DNA of 32,934 bases from positions 20,439 to 53,372 of the forward strand of contig NZ_KL591011.1 of the NCBI RefSeq assembly GCF_000716335.1, given 5' to 3'. This DNA comes from Streptomyces sp. NRRL S-118. Its GTDB lineage: Bacteria; Actinomycetota; Actinomycetes; Streptomycetales; Streptomycetaceae. The notes under the pieces were generated by a model. That model did not search any database and was not told where the DNA came from. It saw nothing but the letters and a program-made list of their open reading frames with translations. Below, piece by piece: positions 1 through 8,773 of the stretch (the stretch's first letter is position 1; each line of letters opens with the position of its first letter). A program made the position numbers and the translations under genes.

Positions 1-2
1 TC

Positions 3-1013
3 TTACATTGCGCCCAGGATGTCGACGACGAAGACCAGGGTGGAGTTCGCCGGCAGCTCCGGGCCCTTGTCCTGGTCGCCGTACGCCTGGTCCGGCGGGA
101 TGACCAGCAGGACGCGGCTGCCGACCTTCTTGCCGATGAGGCCCTTGTCCCAGCCCTGGATGACCTGGCCCTGGCCGATGATCGTGTCGAACGGCTTGCC
201 GGCGTTCCAGGAGGAGTCGAAGTTCTTCGCCGGGTCCTTGCCCTTGTTGATCTCCCAGGCGGCGCCGGTGTACTGCATGAACACCCGCTGCCCGCTCTTG
301 ACCTCGGCGCCCTTGCCCTCGATGAGGACGTCGCTGACGAGCTTCGCCGGCGGGTCGTTCTTGGGGATCCTGATGGTGGCCGGGGCCTCCTTCGAGGCGT
401 CGATCTGCGGCAGGTTCGCCGGGATCTCCTTCTGCTGCCCCTCGGCCTTCTTCGGCATGATGCTCTCGATGTCGAGGACGAAGACCAGGGTGTCGGTGCC
501 GGAGACGCCGATCTGCGGGTTGCCGGAGGGCCCGAAGGCGGCGGCGGGCGGGGCGACGACCAGGACGCGGCTGCCGACCTTCTGGCCGGTCACGGCGTCG
601 GCGAAGGCCGGGATCACGGCCGGCGAGCCGGCGGTGATGACCTGCGGGACGCCGCCCTCGTCGTAGGAGCTGCCGAGGTTCTTGTTGCCCTTCCAGATCT
701 TGGCGGTGAAGTCGGCGACGACCAGGTCGTCCTTCTTCACCTCGGCGCCCGTGCCCGGGGTGAGCGTCTTCACGACGAACGACGTGCTCGGGTCGTCCTT
801 GGGGACGGTGATCGTCGCCTTCTCGCCCTGTTCACCGCTGACCTGCGGCAGCGGCGAGGCGGACGCGACCGGCTTCGGCACCGGCGGCCGGGAGGGCGAC
901 GGCGTGGCGCTGGGCGACGCCGAGGCGTCGTCCTTCGGCTTCTCGTCCTCACCCCCGCAGGCCGTCAGCAGCAGGGCGGGCACGATGACCAGAGCAGCGA
1001 GTCGACGTCGCAC
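3..1013 (-). CDS. Secreted lipoprotein with two FKBP-type peptidyl-prolyl isomerase domains
   Basis: A 336-residue protein starting at GTG 1013, with GAGGA just upstream. The N-terminus is a lipoprotein signal: Arg-rich start, hydrophobic stretch and lipobox LLTAC with Cys19, so it should be anchored outside the membrane. A Ser/Pro/Ala-rich linker (about 30-60) precedes two FKBP domains, about 66-188 and 212-336. Domain 2 keeps the classic active-site set: Y248, F265-D266, V284-I285-x-x-W288, Y311 and F328. Domain 1 has Phe or Tyr at the matching sites (F102, Y117-D118, F137, F160), so it may be a weak isomerase or a chaperone/binding module. FKBP prolyl isomerases help secreted proteins fold, but the client is unknown. 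It lies downstream of pafA behind a hairpin, so it is probably transcribed separately. Family assignment is firm; the domain 1 interpretation is inference. Confidence 0.9.
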   Translation of the reverse strand: MRRRLAALVIVPALLLTACGGEDEKPKDDASASPSATPSPSRPPVPKPVASASPLPQVSGEQGEKATITVPKDDPSTSFVVKTLTPGTGAEVKKDDLVVADFTAKIWKGNKNLGSSYDEGGVPQVITAGSPAVIPAFADAVTGQKVGSRVLVVAPPAAAFGPSGNPQIGVSGTDTLVFVLDIESIMPKKAEGQQKEIPANLPQIDASKEAPATIRIPKNDPPAKLVSDVLIEGKGAEVKSGQRVFMQYTGAAWEINKGKDPAKNFDSSWNAGKPFDTIIGQGQVIQGWDKGLIGKKVGSRVLLVIPPDQAYGDQDKGPELPANSTLVFVVDILGAM

Positions 1014-1093
1014 AGTTGTCCTCGGGGGGTCGGCGGGATGTCAGTGCGGTCACTCTACGGCCCGTGCTTCCCATGGCCCCCGTACGGCATGTG

Positions 1094-1127
1094 CCGGGCC
1101 CCGCATCCCAGGGGGTGCGGGGCCCGG
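1094..1127 (-). terminator. Hairpin terminator after pafA
   Basis: Perfect 12-bp inverted repeat, arms 1094-1105 (CCGGGCCCCGCA) and 1116-1127, with a 10-nt loop. It lies between the pafA stop codon and the start of the FKBP gene, both on the minus strand. No clear T-run follows, which is usual in high-GC actinobacteria. It probably ends pafA transcription. Confidence 0.65.
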
Positions 1128-1145
1128 TGAGGACGGCCGGCCGGG

Positions 1146-2507
1146 TCACATCCCGGCGATCAGCTTCTCCACCCGGTCGTCGACCGACCGGAAGGGGTCC
1201 TTGCAGAGGACGGTGCGCTGGGCCTGGTCGTTCAGCTTGAGGTGGACCCAGTCGACGGTGAAGTCCCGGCGCTGCTCCTGGGCGCGGCGGATGAAGTCGC
1301 CGCGCAGCCTGGCCCGGGTGGTCTGCGGGGGCACCGACTTCCCCTCGAAGATCTTCAGGTCGTTGCAGATCCGGGCGGCCTGGCCCTTCTTCTCCAGGAG
1401 GTAGTACAGCCCGCGCCGGCGGTGGATGTCGTGGTAGGCGAGGTCTATCTGGGCGACCCTCGGGTGCGACATGGTCATGTTGTGCTTGGCGCGGTAGCGC
1501 TCGAGGAGCTTGTACTTCATGACCCAGTCGATCTCGGTGTCGATCCGGTCGAGGTCCTCCTGCTCGATGGCGTCGAGGGTGCGCCCCCACAGCTCCAGGA
1601 CCTGCGCGACCGTGCCGGTGCGGATGCCGCGCCGGTCGACGAAGTCGACGGCCTTGTCGTAGTACTCCCGCTGGACCTCCAGCGCGGACGCCTCGCGCCC
1701 GCTGGCCAGGCGCACCTTGCGCTGGCCGGTGATGTCGTGGCTGACCTCGCGGATCGCCCGGATGGGGTTCTCCAGGGTGAGGTCGCGCATGACGGTGCCC
1801 GCCTCGATCATGCGCAGCACGAGGTCGGTGGCGCCGACCTTGAGCAGCATGGTCGTCTCGGACATGTTCGAGTCGCCGACGATGACGTGGAGGCGGCGGT
1901 AGCGCTCGGCGTCGGCGTGGGGTTCGTCGCGGGTGTTGATGATGGGCCGGGAGCGGGTGGTGGCGGAGCTGACGCCCTCCCAGATGTGCTCGGCGCGCTG
2001 GCTGACGCAGTACACGGCGCCGCGCGGCGTCTGCAGCACCTTGCCGGCGCCGCAGATCAGCTGCCGGGTCACCAGGAAGGGGATGAGGATGTCCGCGAGC
2101 CGGGAGAACTCTCCGTGACGGGCGACGAGATAGTTCTCGTGGCAGCCGTAGGAGTTGCCCGCCGAATCGGTGTTGTTCTTGAAGAGATAGACGTCGCCCG
2201 CGATTCCCTCCTCGTGCAGACGGCGTTCTGCGTCGACGAGCAGACCTTCCAGAATGCGCTCGCCGGCCTTGTCGTGGGTGACCAGTTCGGTCACGTTGTC
2301 GCATTCGGGCGTTGCATATTCCGGATGCGATCCCACGTCCAGATACAGGCGGGCGCCGTTCCGCAGGAAGACGTTGCTGCTGCGGCCCCATGACACGACA
2401 CGGCGGAAGAGGTAGCGCGCCACTTCGTCAGGAGACAGTCGGCGCTGTCCCCTGAACGTGCACGTGACGCCGTACTCGTTCTCCAGCCCGAAAATGCGGC
2501 GGTCCAT
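1146..2507 (-). CDS. pafA: Pup-protein ligase PafA
   Basis: 453 residues, full length for PafA. It uses ATP to phosphorylate the C-terminal Glu of Pup and joins it by an isopeptide bond to lysines of target proteins, marking them for the proteasome. Visible hallmarks of the glutamine-synthetase-like carboxylate-amine ligase fold are GLENEYG near the N-terminus (E9, Mg/ATP site), [17 protein letters not shown] with catalytic-type D57, the ENYL region after KNNTDS, and [20 protein letters not shown]. It lacks the extra N-terminal loop seen in its paralog Dop at 7245-8756. The ATG at 2507 has no Shine-Dalgarno sequence; a -10-like TAATGT lies 6 nt upstream, so the mRNA may be leaderless. The MFS gene upstream ends 9 bp away. 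In mycobacteria pafA follows prcA directly; here a lacI-MFS pair separates them. Confidence 0.97.
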   Translation of the reverse strand: MDRRIFGLENEYGVTCTFRGQRRLSPDEVARYLFRRVVSWGRSSNVFLRNGARLYLDVGSHPEYATPECDNVTELVTHDKAGERILEGLLVDAERRLHEEGIAGDVYLFKNNTDSAGNSYGCHENYLVARHGEFSRLADILIPFLVTRQLICGAGKVLQTPRGAVYCVSQRAEHIWEGVSSATTRSRPIINTRDEPHADAERYRRLHVIVGDSNMSETTMLLKVGATDLVLRMIEAGTVMRDLTLENPIRAIREVSHDITGQRKVRLASGREASALEVQREYYDKAVDFVDRRGIRTGTVAQVLELWGRTLDAIEQEDLDRIDTEIDWVMKYKLLERYRAKHNMTMSHPRVAQIDLAYHDIHRRRGLYYLLEKKGQAARICNDLKIFEGKSVPPQTTRARLRGDFIRRAQEQRRDFTVDWVHLKLNDQAQRTVLCKDPFRSVDDRVEKLIAGM

Positions 2508-2513
2508 GACTGA

Positions 2514-2541
2514 ACATTACGCCTGATGACGTGAGCTGAAA
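2514..2541 (-). promoter_or_regulatory. Candidate leaderless promoter for pafA
   Basis: On the minus strand, TAATGT (2519-2514) ends 6 nt before the pafA ATG and resembles a sigma-HrdB -10 box. TTTCAG (2541-2536) sits 16 nt further upstream as a poor -35. The -10 overlaps the TAA stop of the MFS gene. No ribosome-binding sequence precedes the ATG, fitting a transcript that begins at or next to the start codon. Inference from sequence only. Confidence 0.4.
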
Positions 2542-3797
2542 CCGGGTTCGACGGCACCGTTTCGATCATTTTCCGATACCGCCACCACCGCACCGGTGTG
2601 TTGTGCCGTACGAAGGGGAACTGCCAGTACGCGCCGGGTGGCCAGCAGGACCAGCAGGGCGGCGATTCCGGCCGCCGCGGCGACACCGAATCCGGCGGTC
2701 GTGCCCGACAGCTCCACGGCCGGACCGGCCACGGCCGTTCCGGCGGCGGCGCCCACACCGAACGTGGTCACGAGCCAGGAGAACGCCTCGGTGACGGTGC
2801 CGCGCGGGGCGTGCCGGTCGACGACGATGAACGCGCAGGCGATGGCCGGCGCCAGGAAGAGGCCGGCGACCGCGGCCAGGGCGGTCATGGGGACGACACC
2901 GGGCGTGAGCAACAGCGGCAGGTAACCGAGCGCCAGCAGCCCGACGAGGAGCCGCAGCCGGCGTTCGGGGGCGCCGGCCCACTGGCGGGCTCCGTAGAGG
3001 CCGCCGCCGATCAGCGCGCCGAGGCCGAGGGCGGCCATCAGCCAGCCGTAGACGGACTCGCGGCCGTGGTCGTCGGCGTAGGCGACCCCGGCCACGGTGA
3101 TGGACCCCATGGCCAGGCCCACGAAGAAGAACGAGCCGAGCAGGGCGAGCAGCCCCGGCGAGCGCAGGGCGCCCAGCCAGTGTGCCTCCCGGGGCGCGGA
3201 GCGCCAGGCCCGCGAGGGCCCGGACAGGACGACGGACAGAGCACCCAGCACGCCGACGGCGTTGATGACGAGCAGCGCGGCGGCGGGCGACTGGACGGCG
3301 ACCAGCAGCGTCACCAGCAGCGGGCCGACGGTGAACATCACCTCCTGGGCGACCGCGTCCAGGGCGTACGCCCGGTGGACCCGGTCCTCACCACCGAGGA
3401 CGCTGGGCCACAGGGCCCGCAGACCGCCTTCCAGGGGCGGGGTGAACAGTCCCGCGACGGCCACGGCCGTGTACGCGAGCGGGAGCTGCCCGGTGCCGGC
3501 CAGGACGAGCAGCGCCATGCCGAGCGCGGAGACGACGGCGGCGGGGAGCTGGACGCGCGGCTGGCCGTGGAGGTCCACGGCGCGGCCGAGGAGGGGCTGC
3601 CCGACGGCGTTGGCCAGGCCGTACACGGCGGCGAGGGCTCCGGCGAGGCTGTAGCTGCCGCCTTCGGCACGCGTGAACAGCACGATCGCGATGGGGGCGG
3701 TGGCGTTGGGCAGCCGTCCCACGAGGGTGCCGGCGAGCAGCCGGACGGCGTGGGGTGCCTTGAGTATGTCGGCGTATCCGCCGGCGGCCGCGGCCAT
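2517..3797 (-). CDS. MFS transporter (12-helix exporter-like)
   Basis: 426 residues from ATG 3797. I chose this start because GAGAGGGG lies 6 nt upstream and the family-typical N-terminus (ADILKAPHAVRLLAG) follows; the open frame continues upstream but would cross the operator region. The protein is almost entirely hydrophobic helices, about 12, with short polar loops. GRLPNATAPIAI lies in helix 1 and a basic loop (GARQWAGAPERRLR) lies in the second half. It looks like a drug- or metabolite-export type MFS protein, but the substrate cannot be named. It is divergent from the lacI-type gene at 3931, and the 133-bp gap holds a palindromic operator, so that regulator probably controls it. Function beyond MFS membership is unknown. 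Confidence 0.85.
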   Translation of the reverse strand: MAAAAGGYADILKAPHAVRLLAGTLVGRLPNATAPIAIVLFTRAEGGSYSLAGALAAVYGLANAVGQPLLGRAVDLHGQPRVQLPAAVVSALGMALLVLAGTGQLPLAYTAVAVAGLFTPPLEGGLRALWPSVLGGEDRVHRAYALDAVAQEVMFTVGPLLVTLLVAVQSPAAALLVINAVGVLGALSVVLSGPSRAWRSAPREAHWLGALRSPGLLALLGSFFFVGLAMGSITVAGVAYADDHGRESVYGWLMAALGLGALIGGGLYGARQWAGAPERRLRLLVGLLALGYLPLLLTPGVVPMTALAAVAGLFLAPAIACAFIVVDRHAPRGTVTEAFSWLVTTFGVGAAAGTAVAGPAVELSGTTAGFGVAAAAGIAALLVLLATRRVLAVPLRTAQHTGAVVAVSENDRNGAVEPGFSSRHQA

Positions 3798-3844
3798 GAA
3801 GTGCCCCTCTCCCCCGGCGGTCGAGGGCGACCGGACCGAGGTTT

Positions 3845-3870
3845 TACGTATAACGTCACCGTCATACGTA
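3845..3870. promoter_or_regulatory. 26-bp palindromic operator between lacI-type regulator and MFS gene
   Basis: Arms TACGTATAACG (3845-3855) and CGTCATACGTA (3860-3870) are inverted copies with one mismatch and a 4-nt centre. The site is 48 bp upstream of the MFS start and 60 bp upstream of the regulator start. Its AT-rich ends contain -10-like sequences in both directions, for example TTATACG on the minus strand. Binding by the adjacent LacI-family protein is inferred from position and symmetry. Confidence 0.7.
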
Positions 3871-3930
3871 CCATGACGGCATTCCCCGGGTCCACCGCGC
3901 GGCCCGTGATCGTCGAACGCGGAGGCGTAC

Positions 3931-4956
3931 GTGCACCACCCGGAGAACCCCGGCGGCCGCCCCACCAGCCGGGACGTGGCGCGGGAGGCCGGGGTGTCGC
4001 AGGCCACCGTGTCCCTGGTCCTCGGCGGCAAGTGGCGCGGGCGGGTCTCCGAGCGCACCGCCGCCCTGGTGCGGGAGACCGCCGACCGGCTCGGCTACCG
4101 GCCCAACCTCGCGGCACGCCATCTGCGCCTCGGCCGTACCCGCACGGCGCTGCTGGTCGTCCCGGCGCTCACGAACGAATTCTTCGCCCGCGTCTACACC
4201 GGCGCCGCCGCGGTCGCCGCCGAGCACGGCTTCGGTGTGGTGCTGTACCCCTCCCCCGAGGGTGTCGGTCCGGCGAGGGATCCGTTCGCCTCCGCGCGGG
4301 CCGCGCTGGACGGCGTCATCGCCTCCTCGATGGCCGCCGGCGCGCTGCGGGCGATCCGCGGGACGGACCTGCCGCTGGTGATGCTGGACAGCGATCCGGA
4401 CGACCCGGACGCGGCCGCGCACGTGAACCTCGCCATCGCCGACGGCATGCGCCAGGTGACGGAGCATCTGCTGGGCCTGGGCCACCGCCGCTTCCTGCAC
4501 CTGTCGTCGGCCGTGGCGTCCTGGACGTTCGACGTACGGGCCCGGGCGCTGGCCTCGTGCCTGCGCGGCGTCCCCGGCGTCGAGCTGCGGACCGCGCCGG
4601 CGCCGCTGGACGTGGCGGGCGCGCGGGAGGCGGCGGAGCGCGCGCTGAGCGGGCCGGGGCCCCGCCCGACGGCCGTGGTGTGCGACGACGACATCCTGGC
4701 GGCCGGCGCCTGCAAGGCGGTTCGGCGCCTGGGCCTGCGGGTCCCCGAGGACGTGTCGGTCACCGGCTTCGACGACCTGGCGCTGGCGATGGCGGTGGAG
4801 CCCGAGCTGACCACCGTGCGGCTGCCGGCGGAACGGATCGGCGAGCGGGGCATGGCGGCGCTGCTCGCGGTGCTGGGGGGCGGCCCGCCCGAGCACGGCG
4901 ACCTGCCCGTCACGCTGATGCCCCGCGGCTCCTCGGGCCCCGTGCCCGCCGCCTGA
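3931..4956 (+). CDS. LacI-family transcriptional regulator
   Basis: 341 residues from GTG 3931, with GGAGG 5 nt upstream. The N-terminal helix-turn-helix is typical LacI: TSRDVAREAGVSQATVSLVL at about residues 11-30, followed by the hinge-helix region with RPNLAARHLRLGRT. The rest is a periplasmic-binding-protein-like effector domain, with VTGFDDLALAMAVEPELTTV near the C-terminus. LacI-family repressors usually bind a sugar or nucleoside effector and a palindromic operator. Here a strong palindrome lies in the divergent promoter region, so this is probably a local repressor of the MFS gene and of itself. The effector cannot be read from sequence. The pair is inserted between prcA and pafA and need not have anything to do with pupylation. 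Confidence 0.9.
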   Translation: MHHPENPGGRPTSRDVAREAGVSQATVSLVLGGKWRGRVSERTAALVRETADRLGYRPNLAARHLRLGRTRTALLVVPALTNEFFARVYTGAAAVAAEHGFGVVLYPSPEGVGPARDPFASARAALDGVIASSMAAGALRAIRGTDLPLVMLDSDPDDPDAAAHVNLAIADGMRQVTEHLLGLGHRRFLHLSSAVASWTFDVRARALASCLRGVPGVELRTAPAPLDVAGAREAAERALSGPGPRPTAVVCDDDILAAGACKAVRRLGLRVPEDVSVTGFDDLALAMAVEPELTTVRLPAERIGERGMAALLAVLGGGPPEHGDLPVTLMPRGSSGPVPAA

Positions 4957-4959
4957 GAC

Positions 4960-4999
4960 GCCGGTGCCCCGGACCGCACGGGCGGTCCGGGGCACCGGC
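4960..4999. terminator. Bidirectional hairpin terminator between lacI-type gene and prcA
   Basis: An 18-bp perfect stem, arms 4960-4977 and 4982-4999, with loop ACGG. It begins 3 nt after the regulator stop and sits 56 nt beyond the prcA stop on the other strand. The two genes converge, so the hairpin can serve both. Confidence 0.8.
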
Positions 5000-5054
5000 G
5001 AGGCGCGGTGCGTCGGCGAAGGGCGCCGGCGCAGCGGCTGTGCGGTGGCCGGGG

Positions 5055-5807
5055 CTACTCCTCCTCGGCCTCGTCCGACGGGGCGTCCGTCGGCGTGGAC
5101 GCCGCCCCGTCCGCCTCCAGCAGGCGGACCAGCTGGCGTCCGACGATCCGCTTGAACTTGCGCTGCTGCGGGCGCGTGCGGTCCAGGACCGCCACCTCCA
5201 GCCGCTCCGCGGGGATCTCCCGCTCGCTGCCGTTGGTGTCGCGGGAGAGGGCCTGGACGGCGAGCTTCAGCGCCTCGGCGAGCGACATCCCGTCACGGTG
5301 CCGCTGGTCGAGGAAGTTGCTGATCTGCTCGGCGTTGCCGCCGACCGCGACCGAGCCGTGCTCGTCCACGATCGAGCCGTCGTGCGGCAGCCGGTAGATC
5401 TGGTCGCCCTCCGGGGCGGTGCCCACCTCGGCGACGACCAGCTCCACCTCGTACGGCTTCTCGCCCGCGCTGGAGAAGATGGTGCCCAGCGTCTGGGCGT
5501 AGACGTTGGCGAGCCCGCGGGCCGTCACGTCGTCCCGGTCGTAGGTGTAGCCGCGCAGGTCGGCGTAGCGCACGCCGCCGATCCGCAGGTTCTCGTACTC
5601 GTTGTACTTGCCGGCCGCGGCGAAGCCGATCCGGTCGTAGATCTCGCTGAACTTGTGCAGGGCACGGGACGGGTTCTCGCCGACGAAGACGATGCCGTCG
5701 GCGTACTGCATCACGACCAGACTGCGACCGCGGGCGATGCCCTTGCGGGCGTACTCCGCACGGTCCTGCATGGCCTGTGCGGGGGAGACGTAGAACGGCG
5801 TCGTCAC
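5055..5807 (-). CDS. prcA: 20S proteasome alpha subunit PrcA
   Basis: 250 residues from GTG 5807. The alpha subunit forms the outer heptameric rings that gate the 20S core and dock the ARC ATPase. The alpha-type N-terminus is clear ([21 protein letters not shown]), followed by the proteasome core with [19 protein letters not shown] and [18 protein letters not shown]. It has no catalytic N-terminal Thr, as expected for an alpha subunit. The C-terminus is an acidic tail rich in Ala, Thr, Pro, Asp and Glu (about residues 232-250), common in actinobacterial PrcA and probably disordered. It follows prcB with a 34-nt gap and is the last gene of the pup-prcB-prcA set. A strong hairpin lies beyond its stop. 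Confidence 0.97.
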   Translation of the reverse strand: MTTPFYVSPAQAMQDRAEYARKGIARGRSLVVMQYADGIVFVGENPSRALHKFSEIYDRIGFAAAGKYNEYENLRIGGVRYADLRGYTYDRDDVTARGLANVYAQTLGTIFSSAGEKPYEVELVVAEVGTAPEGDQIYRLPHDGSIVDEHGSVAVGGNAEQISNFLDQRHRDGMSLAEALKLAVQALSRDTNGSEREIPAERLEVAVLDRTRPQQRKFKRIVGRQLVRLLEADGAASTPTDAPSDEAEEE

Positions 5808-5841
5808 CGGCTATCCGTCCCTTTCTTCAGTGGCGGGTTCA

Positions 5842-6687
5842 TCAGAGCAGCGCGGCGCGCGGGCCGTCGGGCTGTTCGAGGCGGCGCTCCAGGACCGAGC
5901 GGGCGGTCTCGGAGGCCTCCGCCTCGGTGAGCCGCCGGAATCCCTCGTCCGTGATCACGGTGATGATCGGGTAGATCCGGCGCGCCACGTCCGGCCCGCC
6001 GGTGGCCGAGTCGTCGTCGGCCGCGTCGTAGAGCGCCTGCACGACCAGGGTGACCGCCTGCTGCTCCGTGAGGTCGTCGCGGAAGAGCTTCTTCATCGAG
6101 CCGCGCGCGAAGATCGAGCCGGAGCCGGTGGCGGCGAAGCCGTGCTCCTCGGAGCGGCCGCCGGTGACGTCGTACGAGAAGATGCGGCCCTTCTCGCGGT
6201 CGACGTCCCAGCCGGCGAAGAGCGGCACGACGGCCAGGCCCTGCATGGCCATGCCCAGGTTGCTGCGGATCATGGTGGAGAGCCGGTTCGCCTTGCCCTC
6301 CAGGGAGAGCTGGGTGCCTTCGACCTTCTCGAAGTGCTCCAGCTCCAGCTGGAAGAGCTTGACCATCTCCACGGCGAGACCGGCGGTGCCGGCGATGCCG
6401 ACGGCCGAGTACTCGTCGGCCGGGAAGACCTTCTCGATGTCCCGCTGGGCGATCATGTTGCCCATCGTCGCCCGCCGGTCACCGGCCAGGACGACCCCGC
6501 CGGGGAACGTGGTGGCGACGATGGTGGTGCCGTGCGGGGCCTCGATGACGCCCTGCACCGGCGGCAGGGTGCGCTTGCCGGGGAGCAGCTCCGGTGAGTG
6601 GTCGGCCAGGAAGTCCATGAACGAGGACGAGCCGGGCGTCAGGAAGGCTGCCGGCAGACGCCCGGTGCTACGAGGGTTGGCTTCCAC
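5842..6687 (-). CDS. prcB: 20S proteasome beta subunit PrcB (with propeptide)
   Basis: 281 residues from GTG 6687, chosen because GGAAGGAA lies just upstream and the conserved N-terminus [18 protein letters not shown] follows; a longer open frame upstream has no support. The beta subunit forms the inner proteolytic rings. Residues 1-53 are the propeptide, and autocleavage before Thr54 in APHGTTIVA exposes the catalytic Thr. Lys, Asp and Ser residues of the Ntn-hydrolase fold follow, with [14 protein letters not shown] and [10 protein letters not shown] visible. It lies 161 nt downstream of pup and 34 nt upstream of prcA. The longer pup-prcB gap contains hairpins that could set expression ratios. 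Confidence 0.97.
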   Translation of the reverse strand: MEANPRSTGRLPAAFLTPGSSSFMDFLADHSPELLPGKRTLPPVQGVIEAPHGTTIVATTFPGGVVLAGDRRATMGNMIAQRDIEKVFPADEYSAVGIAGTAGLAVEMVKLFQLELEHFEKVEGTQLSLEGKANRLSTMIRSNLGMAMQGLAVVPLFAGWDVDREKGRIFSYDVTGGRSEEHGFAATGSGSIFARGSMKKLFRDDLTEQQAVTLVVQALYDAADDDSATGGPDVARRIYPIITVITDEGFRRLTEAEASETARSVLERRLEQPDGPRAALL

Positions 6688-6807
6688 GCGATTCCTTCCG
6701 AAATGTGGCGGCGGCCCGCCGCAGCGGCGGCCGGGCCGATCATGCGTGCTGTGCACGGACCTTACCCGTGCCGTCGCCGGTCATCCGTCCCGGTGCCGCC
6801 GGGCTTA

Positions 6808-6822
6808 GGGCTGGGCCAGCCC
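6808..6822 (-). repeat. Short hairpin in the pup-prcB gap
   Basis: Inverted repeat GGGCTGG-G-CCAGCCC (7-bp arms, minimal loop), 26 nt past the pup stop on the minus strand. It may act with the hairpin at 6834-6850 as a weak terminator, processing site or stability element. Confidence 0.4.
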
Positions 6823-6833
6823 GACGGCCCGGG

Positions 6834-6850
6834 AACGGACAACGTCCGTT
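6834..6850 (-). repeat. Hairpin overlapping the pup stop codon
   Basis: Perfect 7-bp inverted repeat, AACGGAC and GTCCGTT with a 3-nt loop. On the minus strand the first arm begins inside the TAA stop codon of pup (6851-6849). Ribosomes ending translation would cover it, so it could couple pup translation to downstream prcBA expression. The role is inference. Confidence 0.45.
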
Positions 6851-7067
6851 ACTGCCCGCCCTTTTGCACGAAGGACCGGACGAAGTCCTCGGCGTTCTCC
6901 TCGAGCACGTCGTCGATCTCGTCCAGTACGGAGTCGACGTCGTCGGACAGCTTCTCCTGGCGCTCCTTGAGGTCCTCGGAAGCCTGTGCGTCCTGCGCCT
7001 GCTCCTCGACCTCCTCCGTGGAGCGCGTCGCCTTCTGCTGCCCGCCGCCGGTGTCCTTGGTCGCCAT
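6849..7067 (-). CDS. pup: Prokaryotic ubiquitin-like protein Pup
   Basis: 72 residues from ATG 7067 (MATKDTGGGQQKATRSTEEV), with GGTGAGGG immediately upstream; a longer frame upstream does not match Pup. Pup is the small disordered modifier attached to proteins to be degraded. Visible are the Gly/Gln-rich N-terminus that is threaded into ARC, a helix/coiled-coil-forming central region rich in Glu, Asp and Leu (about 20-58) that binds the ARC coiled coils, and the conserved end FVRSFVQKGGQ. The C-terminal residue is Gln, so Dop must deamidate it to Glu before ligation. It sits between dop and prcB on the same strand. Confidence 0.98.
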   Translation of the reverse strand: MATKDTGGGQQKATRSTEEVEEQAQDAQASEDLKERQEKLSDDVDSVLDEIDDVLEENAEDFVRSFVQKGGQ

Positions 7068-7244
7068 ATCCCTCACCCCGCTCGGTTTGCCCGCTTGGTT
7101 CGGTCTCTCAAGATCAGACCCTACAAGGAGGGTCCGACATCGGCCCTGTGGTTTCCTCAACGTCCGGGGGCCATCCCCATGATTCCCGCAGATCCACGGA
7201 CGAAGCTCTTTTCGAACGATCGCGTAGCGTGACCGGCCGCGGTC

Positions 7245-8756
7245 TCAGTGGCCGGACAGGACGCGGACCAGCTCCTCGGCCGTGCGGCAGCGGTCCAGCA
7301 GCTCCTTGACGTGGTTACGTGTACCACGCAACGGTTCCAGCGTGGGGACCCGCTGCAGCGAGTCACGGCCCGGCAGGTCGAAGATCACGGAGTCCCAGGA
7401 GGCCGCGGCGACGTCGTCCGCGTACTGCTCCAGGCACCGGCCCCGGAAATAGGCCCTGGTGTCCTCAGGAGGGCTGCTCTGCGCCCGCCGGACCGCGTCC
7501 TCGTCCAGGAGCCGCTTCATCTTCCCGCGGGCCGCCAGACGGTTGTACAGGCCCTTGTCGGGCCGCACGTCGGCGTACTGGAGGTCCACCAGGTGCAGGC
7601 GCGCGGCGTCCCAGTCCAGGCCGTCCCGGCGGCGGTAGCCCTCCATGAGCTCCCGCTTCGCGATCCAGTCCAGCTCGCCGGAGAGGCTCATCGGATCGTT
7701 CTCGAGCCGGTTGAGGGTGTCCTCCCAGCGGGAGAGCACGTCCTCGGTCTGCTCGTCGGCGTCCGCCCCGAACCGTTCCTCCACGTACTTGCGGGCCAGC
7801 TCGAAGTACTCCATCTGCAATTGGACCGCGGTGAGCGTCCGGCCGTTACGGAGCGTGATCAGCCGCTTGAGGTCCGGGTCGTGCGAGACCTGGTGCAGCG
7901 TCCGGACCGGCTGGTCGACGGCGAGGTCGACGGTGACGAAGCCGTCCTCGATCATGGAAAGGACCAGCGCCGTCGTGCCGAGCTTCAGGTACGTCGAGAT
8001 CTCGGAGAGGTTCGCGTCCCCGATGATCACGTGGAGCCGGCGGTACTTCTCGGCGTCCGCGTGCGGCTCGTCCCGGGTGTTGATGATCGGCCGCTTGAGG
8101 GTGGTCTCCAGGCCGACCTCGACCTCGAAGTAGTCCGCCCGCTGGCTGATCTGGAAGCCGTGCTCGTGGCCGTCCTGGCCGATGCCGACCCGGCCGGCAC
8201 CGGTGACCACCTGCCGGGAGACGAAGAACGGCGTCAGGTGCCGCACGATGTCCGAGAAGGGGGTCTCCCGCTTCATCAGGTAGTTCTCGTGCGTGCCGTA
8301 GGAGGCGCCCTTGTTGTCGGTGTTGTTCTTGTAGAGGTGGATCGGCTGGGCCCCGGGCAGCTGGGCCGCCCGCTCGGCGGCCTCCGCCATGATCCGCTCG
8401 CCGGCCTTGTCCCACAGGACGGCGTCCCGCGGGTTGGTGACCTCGGGGGCGCTGTACTCGGGGTGGGCGTGGTCCACGTAGAGCCGTGCGCCGTTCGTGA
8501 GGATCACATTGGCCAGGCCGATGTCCTCGTCGGTCAGCTGACTGGAGTCGGCGGCCTCGCGGGCGAGGTCGAAGCCGCGGGCGTCCCGCAGCGGGTTCTC
8601 CTCCTCGAAGTCCCAGCGGGCGCGGCGCGCCCGGTGCATCGCCGCCGCGTACGCGTTGACGATCTGGGACGAGGTGAGCATGGCATTGGCGTTCGGGTGG
8701 CCGGGGACGGAGATGCCGTACTCCGTCTCGATGCCCATTACTCGCCGTACAGTCAT
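7245..8756 (-). CDS. dop: Pup deamidase/depupylase Dop
   Basis: 503 residues from ATG 8756, preceded by AAGGAGG. Dop deamidates the C-terminal Gln of Pup and also cleaves Pup from substrates. It shares the PafA fold: GIETEYG (E10), [15 protein letters not shown] with catalytic D95, [18 protein letters not shown] and [20 protein letters not shown]. Unlike PafA it has the Dop-specific insertion around residues 40-80, which includes [13 protein letters not shown]95 falls at the same number as the nucleophile known from a characterised Dop. The gap to arc upstream is 269 bp and contains a long inverted repeat and a leader hairpin; pup begins 177 bp downstream. PafA is the alternative, but the insertion and neighbourhood settle it. 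Confidence 0.97.
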   Translation of the reverse strand: MTVRRVMGIETEYGISVPGHPNANAMLTSSQIVNAYAAAMHRARRARWDFEEENPLRDARGFDLAREAADSSQLTDEDIGLANVILTNGARLYVDHAHPEYSAPEVTNPRDAVLWDKAGERIMAEAAERAAQLPGAQPIHLYKNNTDNKGASYGTHENYLMKRETPFSDIVRHLTPFFVSRQVVTGAGRVGIGQDGHEHGFQISQRADYFEVEVGLETTLKRPIINTRDEPHADAEKYRRLHVIIGDANLSEISTYLKLGTTALVLSMIEDGFVTVDLAVDQPVRTLHQVSHDPDLKRLITLRNGRTLTAVQLQMEYFELARKYVEERFGADADEQTEDVLSRWEDTLNRLENDPMSLSGELDWIAKRELMEGYRRRDGLDWDAARLHLVDLQYADVRPDKGLYNRLAARGKMKRLLDEDAVRRAQSSPPEDTRAYFRGRCLEQYADDVAAASWDSVIFDLPGRDSLQRVPTLEPLRGTRNHVKELLDRCRTAEELVRVLSGH

Positions 8757-8773
8757 GCGGCCCTCCTTGCCCG

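Noticed and set aside
2598..5930. A 3.3-kb open frame on the plus strand opposite the MFS, lacI-type and proteasome genes
   Set aside because: High-GC DNA keeps antisense frames open; the translation is low-complexity and arginine/glycine-rich, without motifs, and it crosses real genes on both strands.
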